Shown one piece after another: positions 9,129-18,012 of a stretch of 64,000 nucleotides of DNA. How positions within the stretch are numbered: position 1 is the first letter of the stretch; each line of letters begins with the position of its first letter. Below the pieces are notes generated by a model, which worked only from the letters and a program-made list of their open reading frames with translations, was not told the origin of the DNA and searched no databases. The DNA lies in the NCBI GenBank assembly GCA_023435305.1, contig JAEYRV010000045.1, positions 119,742 through 183,741 on the forward strand. Direction: 5' to 3'. The position numbers and the translations under genes were made by a program. Source of the DNA: Bacillota bacterium. GTDB taxonomy: Bacteria > Bacillota > Clostridia > Acetivibrionales > DTU013.

Positions 9129-10205
9129 TCATTCCTGCAGATTTTCAATTTCCATCAGCAGCTCTTCCACTATCCTGTCCTGCGGTATTTTCCTTACTAT
9201 TTCTCCTTTTTTGAATAAAAGCGCTTCCCCGTCTCCTCCGGCGATGCCTATATCAGCCTCTCTGGCCTCTCCGGGGCCGTTTACCGCACAGCCCATCACC
9301 GCGACCTTTATATTCTTGTCACAGCCCTCAAGCCGCTTTTCCACCTCACTGGCTATCTTTATCAGGTCTATCCTGGTCCTGCCGCAGGTCGGGCATGATA
9401 CAAACTCCACGCCCGCTTTCCGCAGGCCCATGGCTTTCAGAAGCTCGATGCCGACCCTTATCTCCTCTGCAGGATCACCCGTCAGCGATACCCTCAATGT
9501 GTCGCCTATACCCTCTGCGAGCAGGCAGCCCAGTCCCGCCGCCGACTTTACTGTTCCGGCAAAAAAGGTCCCGGCTTCTGTCACCCCGATATGAAGGGGA
9601 TAATCAGCCTTCTTTGACATCTGTCTATAGGCTTCAATGGTCATTGGTACGCTTGAGGCCTTCAACGATATGGCGATATCGAAAAACTCCTGTTCTTCCA
9701 GCAGTCTGGCATGTTCCATTGCGCTTTCGACCATTCCCTCGGGAGTGACGCCTCCATATCTGGCCAATATCTGTTTTTCGACAGAACCCGAATTGACTCC
9801 GATCCTGATTGGTATCCCTCTGGCCTTTGCCATTTCAACTACTTTTTTTACTCTGTCAGGGCCGCCGATATTTCCGGGGTTCAGCCGGATCTTGTCCGCG
9901 CCGTTCTCCATACATGCCAATGCAAGCCGGTAGTCGAAATGTATGTCAGTTACCAGAGGTATCCTTATTGCTTTTTTAATCTCTCTCACTGCTCCGGCGG
10001 CCTCAGCGTCCGGCACAGCAACCCTGACGATATCGCACCCCGCCTCTTCGAGCCTCTTTATCTGCCCGACTGTGGCATTTACATCCCGGGTATCGGTATT
10101 GGTCATCGATTGCACTGTCACAGGCGAGTCGCCTCCGATATAAATATCGCCGACACGCAGCTTTCTGGTCAATTTCCTTTGTATATACTGCTCCAAAATA
10201 CTCAT
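9129..10205 (-). CDS. ispG: 4-hydroxy-3-methylbut-2-enyl diphosphate synthase (flavodoxin)
   Basis: Iron-sulfur enzyme of the DXP isoprenoid pathway that converts MEcPP to HMBPP. The 358-residue protein has the TIM-barrel signature VQSMTNTDTRDVNATVGQI near the N terminus, RLNPGNIGG in the barrel and the [4Fe-4S] ligands: CPTCGRT and later GCAVNGPGEAREADIG. This is the short bacterial form with no central insert. It lies downstream of rseP and dxr, so two isoprenoid enzymes share the operon. Confidence 0.97.
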   Translation of the reverse strand: MSILEQYIQRKLTRKLRVGDIYIGGDSPVTVQSMTNTDTRDVNATVGQIKRLEEAGCDIVRVAVPDAEAAGAVREIKKAIRIPLVTDIHFDYRLALACMENGADKIRLNPGNIGGPDRVKKVVEMAKARGIPIRIGVNSGSVEKQILARYGGVTPEGMVESAMEHARLLEEQEFFDIAISLKASSVPMTIEAYRQMSKKADYPLHIGVTEAGTFFAGTVKSAAGLGCLLAEGIGDTLRVSLTGDPAEEIRVGIELLKAMGLRKAGVEFVSCPTCGRTRIDLIKIASEVEKRLEGCDKNIKVAVMGCAVNGPGEAREADIGIAGGDGEALLFKKGEIVRKIPQDRIVEELLMEIENLQE

Positions 10206-10232
10206 CTCCCTTATTGATGAAAGTCAATGACG

Positions 10233-11525
10233 CTAACCTGCTGCTAACTTCAATATATCATTGTAGGCAATATATATCCCCAACAGGATGATCAGAACGA
10301 ATCCTACTATGGATATATATGACTCCTTCTCCTGACTGAGAGGCTTTCCTCTGACAGCTTCAACAGCTATCAGCAGCAGTCGGCCGCCGTCAAGCATCGG
10401 GAAGGGTATCAGGTTCGTTGCTCCTATGGCCACACTCAGCAAGCCTGTAATGTACATCAGGTAAGCCAGCATCTGACCAAAGTCCGGCGCCTGACTTACT
10501 GTTGTTGTTATAGTACTGACCATGCCTATGGGGCCCATCATGTCAGATACCTTTGCCTTGCCGGAAAAAAGCCAGCCCGGGCTGTAAAAAACGCTCCTGA
10601 TTATTGAATAGGTAAAGGATACTGCCTGGCCGAAGGACTCTATAACATTTCCCCTGGCCGGAACAAACTTAAGCCCTATTTCATAATATTCTTCCGACTT
10701 CACCTCTACAGGCATCAAAGTGACGCTCACCTCGGCACCGTCCCTTACAGCCTTTATTTCAAGCTCATTTATTCCATTGGACGTGACAAGCTCGACCAGT
10801 TTATCGCCGCTGTCCACACTGGCTCCGTTGATTTCCACGATCCTGTCCCCCGCCTGCAGACCAACCTGCTCGGCAGGCATGCCCGGCGAAAGCGCCTTTA
10901 TGACATTGGAATCGACCGGGCTGTCCGTGGAAAGCGATACACCGATTTTGGGCTCCATGGATTGGGGATGAACTACCGGTCTGAGTTCTTTTTTGAACTT
11001 GCCGCCGTCCCTCTCTATCTCAACTGTAACAGGTTCTCCCTTTGAAATATATAGGAATTGCAGGACATCCTCGAGGATATACGTCCTCTTTCCGTCGTAT
11101 GATATTATTCTATCACCCTTCTGAATGCCTGCCAGTGAGGCCGGTGAGTTTTCAACGACCTGCCCTATCTCCATGGTATAATAGCCCTGTATGGAAAAAT
11201 ATCCCGTAAGCAGAACTGCTGCCAGAAGCAGGTTTGCAAAGGGCCCGCCTAAAGCAGTTAATGCGCGGGCGTATTTAGGCTTGTTGTTGAATGCCTGTTC
11301 GCTGTCAGATGCCTCTTCCTCTCCGAGCATCTTCACATAAGCCATAACAGGAAAAAGCCTCAACGAATATGTTGTACCGCCTTTTTCAAAGCTGAATATC
11401 TTTGGTCCGATAAAAAGAGAAAACTCAAGGACCTTTATGCCCATCTTCCTAGCTATTATGAAATGTCCGAGTTCATGTACTATGACTATTATGTTAAAAG
11501 CCAGTATCGCCAGGATCAGATACAT
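10233..11525 (-). CDS. rseP: Site-2 intramembrane zinc metalloprotease RseP/RasP
   Basis: Membrane protease that cleaves anti-sigma factors and remnant signal peptides inside the membrane. The 430-residue protein has the HELGH zinc motif at residues 17-21 in the first membrane helix and a second metal/active motif FPMLDGGRLL near residue 370. Two PDZ-like regions (GIQKGDRIISYDGK and GLQAGDRIVEINGASV) lie between the membrane segments, where one is commoner in Bacillus homologues. The reading frame overlaps the end of dxr by 10 bp, the conserved dxr-rseP arrangement. Confidence 0.96.
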   Translation of the reverse strand: MYLILAILAFNIIVIVHELGHFIIARKMGIKVLEFSLFIGPKIFSFEKGGTTYSLRLFPVMAYVKMLGEEEASDSEQAFNNKPKYARALTALGGPFANLLLAAVLLTGYFSIQGYYTMEIGQVVENSPASLAGIQKGDRIISYDGKRTYILEDVLQFLYISKGEPVTVEIERDGGKFKKELRPVVHPQSMEPKIGVSLSTDSPVDSNVIKALSPGMPAEQVGLQAGDRIVEINGASVDSGDKLVELVTSNGINELEIKAVRDGAEVSVTLMPVEVKSEEYYEIGLKFVPARGNVIESFGQAVSFTYSIIRSVFYSPGWLFSGKAKVSDMMGPIGMVSTITTTVSQAPDFGQMLAYLMYITGLLSVAIGATNLIPFPMLDGGRLLLIAVEAVRGKPLSQEKESYISIVGFVLIILLGIYIAYNDILKLAAG

Positions 11526-12664
11526 ATGCTACCTCCAACCATCCTTCTTGCCCATTTGTCTACTTCTATTATATCATTCAGACTTGCCATTGTATTCACA
11601 GAATGAGCAAGCATTACCTTTTCTATAAGCGCGGGGATGTCACAGAATCCGATTTTCTCCTCCATGAAGAGGGCTACCGCAGCTTCGTTTGCTCCATTCA
11701 TCGCCGCAGGCATGGTTCCTCCGGCCTTCAGAGCGTCAAAAGCCAGTCCGAGGCATCTGAACGTATCAATGTCAGGCTCTTCGAAGGTCAGAACGCCGCA
11801 CTTTAACAGATCCAGCTTTGAAAAGGAATTTACCGCCCTTTCAGGCCAGGTCAGGGAAAGCTGTATCGGGATCCTCATGTCCGGAGAGCCAAGCTGCCCC
11901 ATTACGGATCCATCCTTATACTCCACCATTGAGTGTATGATACTCTGAGGATGGACGACGACCTTGATCCTGTCAGGCATGAAGCCAAACAGCCACCTTG
12001 CTTCTATTACCTCCAGGCCTTTGTTCATCATGGTCGCGGAATCTATCGTTATCTTGCTGCCCATGCTCCAGTTGGGGTGTTTCAGAGCCTGGGCGAGAGT
12101 CACTCTCTTTAGATCTTCGTACTTTTTTCCCCTGAAGGGCCCGCCGGATGCAGTCAGTATGAGCCTGTCCACATCCTGTCTCCTGTTGCCCGCCAGGCAT
12201 TGATATATGGCAGAGTGCTCACTGTCGATGGGAAAGACCGTGACGCCGTGCCGTTCTGCCTCGGCCATGACGATCTCACCGGCTGTTACCAGCGTTTCCT
12301 TGTTGGCCAGAGCAATATTCCTGCCCTTTTGTATTGCATGTACAGTCGGTATCAGCCCGGCTATACCTACTATCGACGTTACTACGGTGTCCACTCCCAC
12401 GACTTCGGCAGCGGCCTTCATTCCGTCATCACCGCTATAGACTTCTATCCCTGTGCCTCTGAGTCTTTCTGCAAGCTCGGAGGCAAGGCTCTGCTCTGTT
12501 ATCGAAACCATAAGCGGTCTAAACGCTTTGGCCTGCTCGACCAGCAAATCAATATTCTTATTCGCGGTCAGTGCGCTGACCCTGATGCCCAGATTTTGTG
12601 CGGCTTCCAGTGTCTGTACACCTATTGAGCCGGTAGAACCCAATATAGCTATATTTGTTGCCAT
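11516..12664 (-). CDS. dxr: 1-deoxy-D-xylulose 5-phosphate reductoisomerase
   Basis: Second enzyme of the DXP pathway: NADPH-dependent rearrangement and reduction of DXP to MEP. The 382-residue protein has the NADPH-binding GSTGSIG at residues 9-15, ALANKETLVTAGE, the metal-binding DSEHSAIYQCL and the ASGGPFRG loop. These are followed by KITIDSATMMNKGLEVIEA and a C-terminal helical domain. It overlaps rseP downstream and lies 13 bp after cdsA. Confidence 0.98.
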   Translation of the reverse strand: MATNIAILGSTGSIGVQTLEAAQNLGIRVSALTANKNIDLLVEQAKAFRPLMVSITEQSLASELAERLRGTGIEVYSGDDGMKAAAEVVGVDTVVTSIVGIAGLIPTVHAIQKGRNIALANKETLVTAGEIVMAEAERHGVTVFPIDSEHSAIYQCLAGNRRQDVDRLILTASGGPFRGKKYEDLKRVTLAQALKHPNWSMGSKITIDSATMMNKGLEVIEARWLFGFMPDRIKVVVHPQSIIHSMVEYKDGSVMGQLGSPDMRIPIQLSLTWPERAVNSFSKLDLLKCGVLTFEEPDIDTFRCLGLAFDALKAGGTMPAAMNGANEAAVALFMEEKIGFCDIPALIEKVMLAHSVNTMASLNDIIEVDKWARRMVGGSICI

Positions 12665-12677
12665 CTACTGCTCCTTC

Positions 12678-13505
12678 TCAGAAAAACATGCTGATGTAAA
12701 AAAATACGGCAGGCGCGGTAAAAAGTATGCTGTCGACCCTGTCGAGCACACCTCCGTGCCCCGGCATGATATTTCCGTAATCCTTTATTCCCACTGCCCT
12801 CTTTACAACTGATGCAGACCAGTCGCCAAGCTGGGATATCACTCCGCATATCAGGCCGATCACGGCAAAATGCACCAGCGGCACACCCAGTATATTGTTA
12901 AAATATGCTCCGAAAGCCGTCATAGCGGCAGCACACCCGACAACGCCGCCAATGCAGCCTTCCAGGGATTTCTTGGGACTGATTTTGGGGACGATCTTTG
13001 TCTTTCCGATGGTGACACCCGTAAAATAAGCAAAGGTATCTGTGGCCCAGGCACCGATGAATATCATCCACATATAAAGATAGCCGTGATCCATATTTCT
13101 TGTCAGTGTGACAAAAGACAATGGGAGCACCACATAAGCTATCCCGAAAAGAGTGACCGCTGCATCCTTTATCTCATATTTACCGTCTGAGAACATGATC
13201 AAACAAAAAAGGACAACAATCAGCAAAAAAACAAAAAACGCAGCCGCAAGCCCCAAATCAGCAGATTTAAACAAAAATCTTTCCGGAAGTATGCTTGAGA
13301 ATGCATAATATAACAACGGAATGCAGGATACACAGCCTAAAGCAAATGCGGGCTTGAACCCGCCCTTTGACAGCGCCCTGTAAAATTCTATAATACCGAT
13401 AAAAGCGAGGATCGATACAGCAATGCCGATGGCGACCCCGCCCAGATAAACAATGACAGCCAGCAGTGCAATAGCAGCAGCTGCGCTTATGATCCTGGTC
13501 TTCAT
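12678..13505 (-). CDS. cdsA: Phosphatidate cytidylyltransferase (CDP-diglyceride synthase)
   Basis: Integral membrane enzyme making CDP-diacylglycerol from phosphatidic acid and CTP; it supplies PgsA, encoded at 53867-54412. About eight hydrophobic segments are followed by the C-terminal CdsA signature, with VVKRAVGIKDYGNIMPGHGG then DRVDS. The ATG at 13505 is preferred because GGAGG is 9 nt upstream; a GTG at 13511 overlapping the uppS stop is the alternative. The protein is 275 residues. Confidence 0.95.
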   Translation of the reverse strand: MKTRIISAAAAIALLAVIVYLGGVAIGIAVSILAFIGIIEFYRALSKGGFKPAFALGCVSCIPLLYYAFSSILPERFLFKSADLGLAAAFFVFLLIVVLFCLIMFSDGKYEIKDAAVTLFGIAYVVLPLSFVTLTRNMDHGYLYMWMIFIGAWATDTFAYFTGVTIGKTKIVPKISPKKSLEGCIGGVVGCAAAMTAFGAYFNNILGVPLVHFAVIGLICGVISQLGDWSASVVKRAVGIKDYGNIMPGHGGVLDRVDSILFTAPAVFFYISMFF

Positions 13506-13507
13506 CC

Positions 13508-14254
13508 TCACAAACCTCCGTATCGCCTGTCTCTCTTCTGATATTCGCTTATTGCCTCAAGCAGGTCATTCTTTGAGAAATCAGGCCATAATATATTTGA
13601 ATACCAGAACTCGGAATAGGATGACTGCCACAGCAGGAAATTGCTCAGTCTGTTTTCACCGCTGGGTCGTATGACCAGATCCGGGTCGGGTATGCCTTTC
13701 GTATATAGATAATCTGAGAACAGCTTATCATCAATATCCTCAGAGTTTATCCTGCCGTCCTTCACATCCTTTGCCAAACGTGCGGCGGCAGAAGCTATCT
13801 CACATCTGCTTCCATAATTGAGAGCCATGACCAGGCTTATGCCTGTGTTTACTGATGTGTTGTTCACGACTCTGGTTATTTCTTTCTGTATCTCCCCGGA
13901 GAGCTTATCCGTATCTCCTATTACAAGTATCCTGACGTTTTTGCCGGCCAGTTCCCTGTCCGCATTCCTCAGAAACTCAAGCAGCAGCGACATCAGCGCA
14001 TTCACCTCATCCTTTGGCCGTTTCCAGTTCTCAGTGGAAAAAGCGTATGCGGTAAGATATTTTACCCCTATGGCATCACATTCCGTCACTATTCTTTTAA
14101 GGGTGTTGGCTCCCTCCCTGTGGCCTGCTTTTCTTGGCAGGCCTCTTTTCTCGGCCCAGCGGCCGTTCCCGTCCATAACGACAGCTATGTGCACGGGAAT
14201 CCTGTCCTTATGCTCCAAAATGACCTTGTTTTTCTTTTTGCGCCCAAAAAACAT
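13508..14254 (-). CDS. uppS: Undecaprenyl diphosphate synthase (cis-prenyltransferase)
   Basis: Makes the C55 lipid carrier for peptidoglycan. The 248-residue protein carries the catalytic VVMDGNGRWA near residues 25-34 (Asp28), the basic RKAGHREG loop, YAFSTENWKRP and the C-terminal GENRLSNFLLWQSSYSE. The usual RTSGE motif reads RPSGE here, a minor departure. The start ATG follows GGGAGGTATCAG. The gene lies after a terminator hairpin, so it may be served partly by readthrough or its own promoter. Confidence 0.97.
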   Translation of the reverse strand: MFFGRKKKNKVILEHKDRIPVHIAVVMDGNGRWAEKRGLPRKAGHREGANTLKRIVTECDAIGVKYLTAYAFSTENWKRPKDEVNALMSLLLEFLRNADRELAGKNVRILVIGDTDKLSGEIQKEITRVVNNTSVNTGISLVMALNYGSRCEIASAAARLAKDVKDGRINSEDIDDKLFSDYLYTKGIPDPDLVIRPSGENRLSNFLLWQSSYSEFWYSNILWPDFSKNDLLEAISEYQKRDRRYGGL

Positions 14255-14290
14255 CTGATACCTCCCGGCATTCAGCTACTCTGCAAAAAT

Positions 14291-14330
14291 ACATAAAAAA
14301 TAACAAACAAGGCTGTATTAACAGCCTTGT
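14291..14330 (-). terminator. Terminator between the PASTA-like gene and uppS
   Basis: Perfect 10-bp stem (14307-14316 with 14321-14330), four-base loop, followed on the minus strand by a T-rich run TTTGTTATTTTTT. It should end transcripts from the rpsB side before uppS. Confidence 0.8.
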
Positions 14331-14333
14331 GAG

Positions 14334-14531
14334 TCAGCTATTCAAATTACATACCAATAACTCAACTGTGCTTTGTTCAGACAAAACCTGCCTGACGACC
14401 CTGGAATCAGCGTTATAGCCTTTGTCTCTCAGCCTTGGGGAAGCAGTCAGCCTGACCGTTATCCTCTCAAAGCCCTGGGAATTCAATATCTTTACAGCAT
14501 CCTCCATCCTTCGGCCGGAGACATCAACCAT
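14334..14531 (-). CDS. Small PASTA-like protein between frr and uppS
   Basis: A 65-residue protein that resembles one PASTA repeat: an opening VDVSGRRMEDAVKILNSQGF matches the usual V-x-G-x-x-x-x-x-A pattern. A central variable loop follows, then VVRQVLSEQSTVELLVCN, like the V-x-x-Q-x-P strand pair. There is no signal peptide, membrane helix or kinase domain, so it is probably cytoplasmic. The ATG at 14531 is 9 nt after the GGAGGT at the end of frr; a GTG at 14537 overlaps the frr stop. Spacing shows translational coupling to frr. Function unknown; the PASTA match is by eye. Confidence 0.65.
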   Translation of the reverse strand: MVDVSGRRMEDAVKILNSQGFERITVRLTASPRLRDKGYNADSRVVRQVLSEQSTVELLVCNLNS

Positions 14532-14536
14532 CTGCA

Positions 14537-15094
14537 CTAGACCTCCATTATCTCCTTTTCCTTGTTCTCTACTATCTTGTCAACATCAGCTATGTACTTG
14601 TCTGTCATCTTCTGCATATCATTTTCAGCGTCCTTCAGGTCATCCTCGGTGATCTCGCTGTTCTTTTTCTGTACCTTGAAGTGTTCAATGGCGTCTCTCC
14701 TGATGGAGCGGATGGCCACCTTGGTCTCCTCGCCATGCTTTTTGGCGGACTTTGTGAGCTCTTTTCTTCTTTCCTCTGTAAGCACAGGGAATATGAGCCT
14801 GATCACCTTGCCGTCATTATTCGGGTTTATGCCTATATCGGATTTCTGGATGGCTTTTTCTATGTCCTTTAGTATCTTGGACTCCCAAGGCTGGATGACT
14901 ATTACCCTGGCTTCAGGCACAGAGATGCTTCCGAGCTGGTTTATCGGCGTCGGAGTTCCATAATAGTCAACTGTCAACTTGTCCAGAATAGCCGGGTTGG
15001 CTCTTCCAGCCCTCAGGCCTCCCAAATCTTCCTTCAGAACGCTTAGAGCTTTGGTCATTTTTTCCTCATATTCTTTGTAAGCAGACTTTTCCAT
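14537..15094 (-). CDS. frr: Ribosome recycling factor
   Basis: Splits post-termination ribosomes together with EF-G. The 185-residue length is normal. Motifs: LRAGRANPAILDKLTVDYYG, the hinge ASGTE-equivalent SVPEARVIVIQPW, then GKVIRLIFPVLTEERRKEL and a long C-terminal helix. The start ATG has AAAGGAGGG upstream. It follows pyrH, as in most bacteria. Confidence 0.98.
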   Translation of the reverse strand: MEKSAYKEYEEKMTKALSVLKEDLGGLRAGRANPAILDKLTVDYYGTPTPINQLGSISVPEARVIVIQPWESKILKDIEKAIQKSDIGINPNNDGKVIRLIFPVLTEERRKELTKSAKKHGEETKVAIRSIRRDAIEHFKVQKKNSEITEDDLKDAENDMQKMTDKYIADVDKIVENKEKEIMEV

Positions 15095-15118
15095 ATTAAA
15101 CCCTCCTTTTGTTTTGTA

Positions 15119-15823
15119 TCAGGTCAAAATTGTTCCGATATTATCGCCTTTCAATACTCTCAGGATGTTATCAGGATCACTCAGATCAAATACGATCAGC
15201 GGTATCTTGTTATCCATGCAAAGCGACATCGCAGTGGAATCCATGACTCCCAGCCTTTTCGCCAGAGCATCAGCAAATGTGATGCTGTCGAAACGAACTG
15301 CGTCAGGATTCTTCTTCGGGTCAGAGTCATAGACACCATCCACCATGGTTGCCTTGAGTATAACATCCGCATCTATCTCGGCCGCTCTGAGAGCTGCAGT
15401 AGTGTCTGTTGAAAAATAAGGATTACCTGTGCCGCATGCGAATATTACGATCCTCTTTTTCTCCAGATGCCTGACTGCCTTTCTCCTGATATACGGCTCG
15501 GCGATCTGCCTCATTTCAATGGCAGATTGTACTCTGGTCGGTATACCCCTTGATTCCAAAGCATCCTGCAGCGCAAGGGAGTTAATTACTGTAGCCAGCA
15601 TCCCCATATGATCGGCTGTGGTCCTGTCCATACCGACGCCGCTCCTGCCTCTCCAGAAATTGCCTCCGCCGACTACGATAGAAATCTCAACACCCGTTTC
15701 GCGCGCTTGCTGTATCCTGTCCGAAACAGCGCTGATTATTCCTGCGTCTATACCGGTTTTCAGATCCCCCGCCAGTGCCTCTCCGCTGAGCTTCAGCAGT
15801 ACTCTTTTATATTTTGGCGTCAT
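15119..15823 (-). CDS. pyrH: UMP kinase
   Basis: Phosphorylates UMP to UDP; allosteric hexamer of the amino-acid kinase fold. The 234-residue protein shows KRVLLKLSGEAL at the N terminus (ATP-binding Lys), VVGGGNFWRGR, the GMDRTTADHMGMLATVINSLAL helix region and the ATMVDGVYDSDPKKNP segment with nucleotide-binding residues. It sits between tsf and frr, a conserved order. Confidence 0.98.
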   Translation of the reverse strand: MTPKYKRVLLKLSGEALAGDLKTGIDAGIISAVSDRIQQARETGVEISIVVGGGNFWRGRSGVGMDRTTADHMGMLATVINSLALQDALESRGIPTRVQSAIEMRQIAEPYIRRKAVRHLEKKRIVIFACGTGNPYFSTDTTAALRAAEIDADVILKATMVDGVYDSDPKKNPDAVRFDSITFADALAKRLGVMDSTAMSLCMDNKIPLIVFDLSDPDNILRVLKGDNIGTILT

Positions 15824-15887
15824 ATGGCTTGCTACCCCCGTTTCATATTATTGTTCTACACAAACATTAAAAATCCTGCCGCTGCAC

Positions 15888-15916
15888 TAAAAAGGGAACA
15901 TATTTTATATGCTCCC
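15888..15916 (-). terminator. Terminator after tsf
   Basis: Ten-pair stem (15894-15903 with 15907-15916, one G-U pair), three-base loop, then TTTTTAG on the minus strand, just after the tsf stop. Confidence 0.75.
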
Positions 15917-15924
15917 TCATTATT

Positions 15925-16572
15925 TTAACCACCGATTTGCTTTGCCACTTCTTCAGCGAAATTCTCTTCTTTCTTTTCCAATCCTTCGCCTCTTTCAAAG
16001 CGGGCAAATCTCCTGACGCTTATGTTCTCGCCTATCGCCGCGATCTTCTCAGTCACGAGCTGCTTGATCGTCTTGTCGGGATCCTTGATCCAGGGCTGTT
16101 CCAGGAGGCATATCTCCTTGTAGAATTTCTCTATCCTGCCCTCGACCATCTTCTCGATTATTTTCTCAGGCTTGCCTTCATTTCTGGCCTGTGCCCTGAG
16201 GATGTTCATTTCTTTTTCAAGCACGTCTGTGGGAACTTCTTCCTTCTTAACGTACTCAGGCTTTGCGGCTGCTATCTGCATCGCGATATCCTTGACCAGC
16301 TGCTTGAATTCTTCATTTGCTGCAGCAAAGTCAGTTTCGATATTTACTTCGACCAGCACGCCTATTCTACCGTTGCCGTGTATGTAAGCTTCAACAAGTC
16401 CTTCAGCAGCGATCCTGCCAGCCTTTTTAGCAGCTGCGGCAAGTCCCTTTTCCCTTAAAAGCTCTATAGCCTTTTCAATATTGCCATCCGCATCAGTCAG
16501 AGCCTTCTTGCAATCCATCATGCCCGCGCCAGTTCTTTCACGGAGTTGTTTTACCATTTCAGCAGTAATCAT
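15925..16572 (-). CDS. tsf: Translation elongation factor Ts
   Basis: Nucleotide exchange factor for EF-Tu. The N-terminal signature VKQLRERTGAGMMDCKKAL and the core domain (VEVNIETDFAAANEEFKQL) are clear. At 215 residues it is the short form, lacking much of the C-terminal extension of the E. coli and Bacillus proteins. The ATG at 16572 was chosen because GGAGG lies 6 nt upstream; an ATG six codons earlier would overlap that site. It follows rpsB. Confidence 0.97.
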   Translation of the reverse strand: MITAEMVKQLRERTGAGMMDCKKALTDADGNIEKAIELLREKGLAAAAKKAGRIAAEGLVEAYIHGNGRIGVLVEVNIETDFAAANEEFKQLVKDIAMQIAAAKPEYVKKEEVPTDVLEKEMNILRAQARNEGKPEKIIEKMVEGRIEKFYKEICLLEQPWIKDPDKTIKQLVTEKIAAIGENISVRRFARFERGEGLEKKEENFAEEVAKQIGG

Positions 16573-16649
16573 CCAAATTCCTCCAAACAATAATAATCAT
16601 ATTATTAGCCATATATTTCATCGATATTCTCAACTGGATATATTATCAC

Positions 16650-16671
16650 CCGGCTCCGTTTCCGGAACCGG
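16650..16671 (-). promoter_or_regulatory. GC-rich hairpin between rpsB and tsf
   Basis: Eight-pair stem (16650-16657 with 16664-16671, one G-U pair) without a following T run, so it is more likely an mRNA processing or stability element than a full terminator. Confidence 0.4.
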
Positions 16672-16702
16672 GGATACTTTTGATGTTTTCCAGCCGGATT
16701 AA

Positions 16703-17470
16703 TTATTCCTGAGCTGTTTCAGCAGCAGAAAGATCTTCTGTCTCGTTGATCTTTTCCTCTGCATCCGGGTTTTCTGTGGACATTGATTCTCCCTGACGTC
16801 CTTCGATGATAGCATCTGCAACCTTAGCTGCAATGAGCTTGACAGCCCTGATAGCATCGTCATTGCCCGGGATAACATAATCGACCTCATCAGGATCGCA
16901 GTTGGTATCAACTATAGCAACTACAGGTATACCAAGCTTCCTTGCTTCGAGTATCGCATTTCTTTCCTTCCTTGGGTCAACGATGAACAGAGCGCCCGGT
17001 ACCTTCTTCATATTCTTGATGCCGCCGAGATATTTCTCGAGCTTTTCCATCTCGCCCTTGAGCTTGATGACTTCCTTCTTCGGGAGCACTTCAAACATAC
17101 CGTTCTGCTCCATGCTTTCGAGCTGGTTGAGTCTGTTGATCCTCTTCTGGATCGTCTTGAAGTTGGTGAGCATGCCGCCGAGCCATCTTGCGTTTACAAA
17201 ATACTGGCCGCTTCTTTCAGCCTCTTCCTTGATGGAATCCTGAGCCTGCTTCTTTGTGCCCACGAAAAGGACATCGCCGCCGTTCATAGCGACTTCTCTT
17301 ACAAAGAAATAAGCTTCTTCAACTTTTTTTACTGTTTTCTGCAGGTCGATGATGTAGATGCCGTTTCTCTCCGTAAAGATGTATTCGGCCATTTTGGGGT
17401 TCCATCTCCTGGTCTGGTGTCCGAAATGGACGCCTGCTTCCAGCAGCTGTTTCATTGAAATAACTGACAT
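16703..17470 (-). CDS. rpsB: 30S ribosomal protein S2
   Basis: Small-subunit protein of 255 residues. Family motifs: MSVISMKQLLEAGVHFGHQ, RRWNPKMAEYIFTERNGIYI, FVGTKKQAQ and ALFIVDPRKERNAILEARKL, with PVVAIVDTNCDPD near the end. The last 30 or so residues are an acidic tail absent from many homologues. Its start follows AAGGAGG. It is the first gene of the long minus-strand run. Confidence 0.98.
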   Translation of the reverse strand: MSVISMKQLLEAGVHFGHQTRRWNPKMAEYIFTERNGIYIIDLQKTVKKVEEAYFFVREVAMNGGDVLFVGTKKQAQDSIKEEAERSGQYFVNARWLGGMLTNFKTIQKRINRLNQLESMEQNGMFEVLPKKEVIKLKGEMEKLEKYLGGIKNMKKVPGALFIVDPRKERNAILEARKLGIPVVAIVDTNCDPDEVDYVIPGNDDAIRAVKLIAAKVADAIIEGRQGESMSTENPDAEEKINETEDLSAAETAQE

Positions 17471-17603
17471 AGATATATCCTCCTTAAGTTTATACCACCA
17501 CGGTCTTCATCCGGGCGGAAGACCAATCGGCACTTATCCGCGCGTCGAACCGTGTGCGTATTTTATCGATAGATAGTATAACACACGGACAAATAATTAT
17601 CAA
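17471..17603 (-). promoter_or_regulatory. rpsB promoter and structured leader
   Basis: A sigma-A type promoter reads TTGATA (17598-17603), 17-bp spacer, TATACT (17575-17580). Transcription should start near 17568, giving a leader of about 98 nt. The leader folds into at least one clear hairpin, GGTCTTC pairing with GAAGACC (about 17504-17526), ahead of the AAGGAGG site. A structured leader before rpsB suggests autogenous control by S2, which is inference. Confidence 0.75.
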
Positions 17604-17689
17604 TCATTTTAAATTGAGAAAATAATTATTTGTAGAATTGAGTTTAAGCAATAGAACCAGAGTCCGGATCAGACTGTCCTAAGCAACTG

Positions 17690-17765
17690 GTATGGCGAGC
17701 GAGACGAGCCAGCCGAGCCAGCGAGACGAGCCAGCGAGACGAGCCAGCGAGACGAGCCAGCGTCG
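17690..17765. repeat. 13-bp tandem repeat
   Basis: About five direct copies of a 13-bp GC-rich unit, AGCGAGACGAGCC, one of them altered, in the non-coding spacer between rpsB and the amidase gene. Confidence 0.8.
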
Positions 17766-17813
17766 CCCAAGCTGGGAGCTACTTTCGGAAAGGTATTTAA
17801 TAATACAGAATAC

Positions 17814-17930
17814 CCCTAGGGCACTACTCGTTTTTGCAGCTTTGAGCATAACACCTAGGGCACTACTCGTTTTTGCAGCTTTGAGCATAACAACTAGGGC
17901 ACTACTCGTTTTTGCAGCTTTTGGAACAAA
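17814..17930. repeat. 39-bp tandem repeat, three copies
   Basis: Three almost identical 39-bp units beginning CTAGGGCACTACTCG, with starts of GCACTACTCG at 17821, 17860 and 17899. There are no unique spacers, so this is not CRISPR. A diverged inverted copy (AGTAGTGCCCTC) lies near 18040-18052. Because 39 is divisible by three, both strands stay open, but neither frame looks like a gene. Confidence 0.85.
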
Positions 17931-17989
17931 ACAATGTTCTGGGAAGCCTGTTTCATAGTCCCATGGGCCAATTTCATAGACAATGAACA

Positions 17990-18012
17990 ATAAAAATGAG
18001 AACTTTTCTCAT
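17990..18012 (-). terminator. Terminator after the amidase gene
   Basis: Seven-pair stem ATGAGAA/TTCTCAT (17996-18002 with 18006-18012), three-base loop, then TTTTTA on the minus strand. Confidence 0.65.

Noticed and set aside
17814..17930. CRISPR array
   Set aside because: Three adjacent copies with no unique spacers between them and no cas genes.
17679..17990. 103-codon minus frame and 88-codon plus frame over the 39-bp repeats
   Set aside because: Both are open only because the repeat length is divisible by three; no ribosome site and no family match.
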